15,500 bases of DNA from NCBI GenBank assembly GCA_016763135.1, contig JAESUI010000330.1, forward strand, positions 1-15,500, read 5' to 3'. Shown piece after piece: positions 14,526-15,500 of the stretch (positions are counted from its first letter, which is position 1; every line of letters starts with the position of its first letter). The notes under the pieces are model-generated. The model was given only the letters and a program-made list of their open reading frames with translations. It did not search any database and was not told the origin of the DNA. Made by a program: the position numbers and the translations under genes. The DNA is from Flavobacteriales bacterium. Lineage in GTDB: Bacteria; Bacteroidota; Bacteroidia; Flavobacteriales_E; Vicingaceae.

Positions 14526-15341
14526 ATGAGATTAGGACAATTAGCCAGACAATTAGACATTAAACCAGAGAAGATAATTTCTTATCTAGAAAAAGAGAAA
14601 GAAATTACTATTAAAGAACATCCGAACTCTAAAGTTGAAGATGATTTAGTAGTTATTATCACTGACCACTTTAAACCTGTTGTAGAAGAAGCTGAAATAG
14701 CGACTGAACCTATAGATGTTAAAGAAGAAGCTCCTGTAGAAGCTGTTGTGGCTGAAGTTAAAGAGGAAGAAAAGGAAGAGTATAAAGTACCTGAGCACAT
14801 TGAAACTGTTAAGCCAGAAGCTCCACAAGGACTTAAAATTGTTGGGAAAATAGATTTACCAAACAAAAAAGAAATAAACGTAGAAGTTGATGGCGTTGTC
14901 TATGATCAAGAAACATTAGACAAGAAAAGAAAAGAGGAGTCTAAGGTTGATAGAGAGGAAAGAGCAATTGAAAAAGAAGCTAAAAGAAAGGAAGAGGAAG
15001 AAAAAAGAGAAAAGGCAAGAGAGCAACGGAAAGTTGAGCAAGAGCGTAGAGCAATGCTCGAAACAGAAAAAAACAACCTGTTAAGTAAAGAGGAAGAGGA
15101 AAAGAAAGCCATTATCATTAAAGAACAAAAAGAACGTGAGCAAAAGTTAGAAGATAAACGTAAAGCTAAACAAGCAGACCATTACGCTCTAAAACATGCT
15201 GGTACTACAAGTGTTCCGCCTAAGAAGAAACTTAAAAAAGTAATAGAAGCTAAAGAAGAAAAGGTTGAGATTCAAGTTCAAGAGGAAGAAGTAGCTCAAC
15301 TAAGTGGGTTTCAGAAATTTATTAAGTGGTTGAATACTTAA
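14526..15341 (+). CDS. Charged coiled-coil protein with IF-2 N-terminal-like domain
   Basis: A 271-residue cytosolic protein with no signal peptide. Residues 1-50 (beginning MRLGQLARQLDIKPEKIISYL, including HPNSKVEDDL at 32-41) resemble the small helical N-terminal domain of translation initiation factor IF-2. The middle (about 60-135) is acidic with Glu/Val-rich runs. Residues 130-225 are dense in K, E and R with the pattern of a long single helix or coiled coil. The end, LSGFQKFIKWLNT (259-271), is a possible amphipathic helix. The long central charged region and absence of a GTPase domain mean it is not IF-2 itself. It could bind a nucleic acid or ribosome, but this is inference. It has a strong promoter just upstream and appears monocistronic. 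Confidence 0.75.
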   Translation: MRLGQLARQLDIKPEKIISYLEKEKEITIKEHPNSKVEDDLVVIITDHFKPVVEEAEIATEPIDVKEEAPVEAVVAEVKEEEKEEYKVPEHIETVKPEAPQGLKIVGKIDLPNKKEINVEVDGVVYDQETLDKKRKEESKVDREERAIEKEAKRKEEEEKREKAREQRKVEQERRAMLETEKNNLLSKEEEEKKAIIIKEQKEREQKLEDKRKAKQADHYALKHAGTTSVPPKKKLKKVIEAKEEKVEIQVQEEEVAQLSGFQKFIKWLNT

Positions 15342-15346
15342 TCTTT

Positions 15347-15381
15347 CCTAATTCCTAACTCCTAATTCCTAATTCTTAGTT
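15347..15381. repeat. 7-bp tandem repeat (CCTAATT type)
   Basis: Five consecutive 7-bp units read CCTAATT, CCTAACT, CCTAATT, CCTAATT, CTTAGTT. Units two and five vary. The array lies between the convergent ends of the charged coiled-coil gene (15341) and the partial gene at 15369-15500, covering the latter's stop and last few codons. Such short repeats vary in copy number by slippage. Confidence 0.85.
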
Positions 15382-15500
15382 AGTCGAGCAATTGGGTACC
15401 TATTATGAGTATCTTCATAATAAGGTGACTTCTTGTACAGGTAAAATAATTGTTGATTACGACTTTTAGCAAATTCGCTATCTTCTTGTTTCTTTTTATC
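15369..15500 (-). CDS. C-terminal end of an unrecognised gene (partial)
   Basis: On the minus strand an open frame enters from the right edge and runs 43 codons to a TAG at 15371-15369. The visible residues contain RNQQLFYLYKKSPYYED, then NRYPIARLTKN at the end, with good codon texture and no interruptions. This looks like a real coding C-terminus, rich in Tyr, Lys and Asn, but I do not recognise the family. The stop and last codons fall inside the 7-bp tandem repeat, so repeat changes could alter the C-terminal residues. It is convergent with the coiled-coil gene, 27 bases away. Confidence 0.6.
   Translation of the reverse strand, partial: DKKKQEDSEFAKSRNQQLFYLYKKSPYYEDTHNRYPIARLTKN

Noticed and set aside
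14582..15118. Ser/Phe-rich minus-strand open frames opposite the charged coiled-coil gene
   Set aside because: These are reverse-complement images of GAA/AAG-rich codons, giving Ser, Phe and Leu runs; no independent evidence of coding.

Overview
The window (15.5 kb, AT-rich) looks like chromosomal DNA of a Bacteroidota bacterium, most likely of the Flavobacteriia or a relative. It contains a secreted protein with a type IX secretion (T9SS) type A C-terminal sorting domain, a two-component-style propeller/Y_Y_Y sensor, and several promoters of the Bacteroidota -7 type TAnnTTTG. Genes largely lack Shine-Dalgarno sequences. No RNA genes, insertion sequences or CRISPR arrays were seen.

Layout: (1) 1-1322, minus: N-terminal 440 residues of pyruvate carboxylase, cut by the window edge. 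(2) 1594-3265, minus: a tight four-gene operon, MarR regulator > GNAT acetyltransferase > small membrane protein > second GNAT acetyltransferase. Two MarR-type palindromes 32 bp apart overlap its promoter. (3) 3489-7178, plus: a colinear cluster of nitronate monooxygenase (carrying a one-base frameshift), DUF4442-like hotdog thioesterase, bestrophin-type anion channel, class I methyltransferase and an outer-membrane beta-barrel resembling PagL lipid A deacylase. It ends at a bidirectional terminator. (4) 7250-12771, minus: a large sensor-regulator (propeller, Y_Y_Y, one membrane helix, LytTR DNA-binding domain), followed by a two-gene operon for a secreted fibre-like protein and a T9SS-exported protein. 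The intergenic region between them holds a 22-bp-period direct repeat whose core fits the LytTR box pattern. (5) 12892-15341: an M15 peptidase with an SH3 domain (minus), a lipoprotein cyclophilin (plus), and a charged protein with an IF-2 N-terminal-like domain (plus) behind a near-perfect Bacteroidota promoter. (6) 15369-15500, minus: the last 43 codons of an unrecognised gene whose stop lies inside a 7-bp tandem repeat.

The most interesting unit is the LytTR sensor with its probable operator. The sequence suggests a one-component signalling protein that spans the membrane and directly switches on the adjacent surface/fibre operon. Second is the self-contained MarR operon with a readable autorepression architecture. 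Third is the five-gene cluster, whose members suggest membrane or lipid homeostasis or detoxification but do not fit a named pathway.
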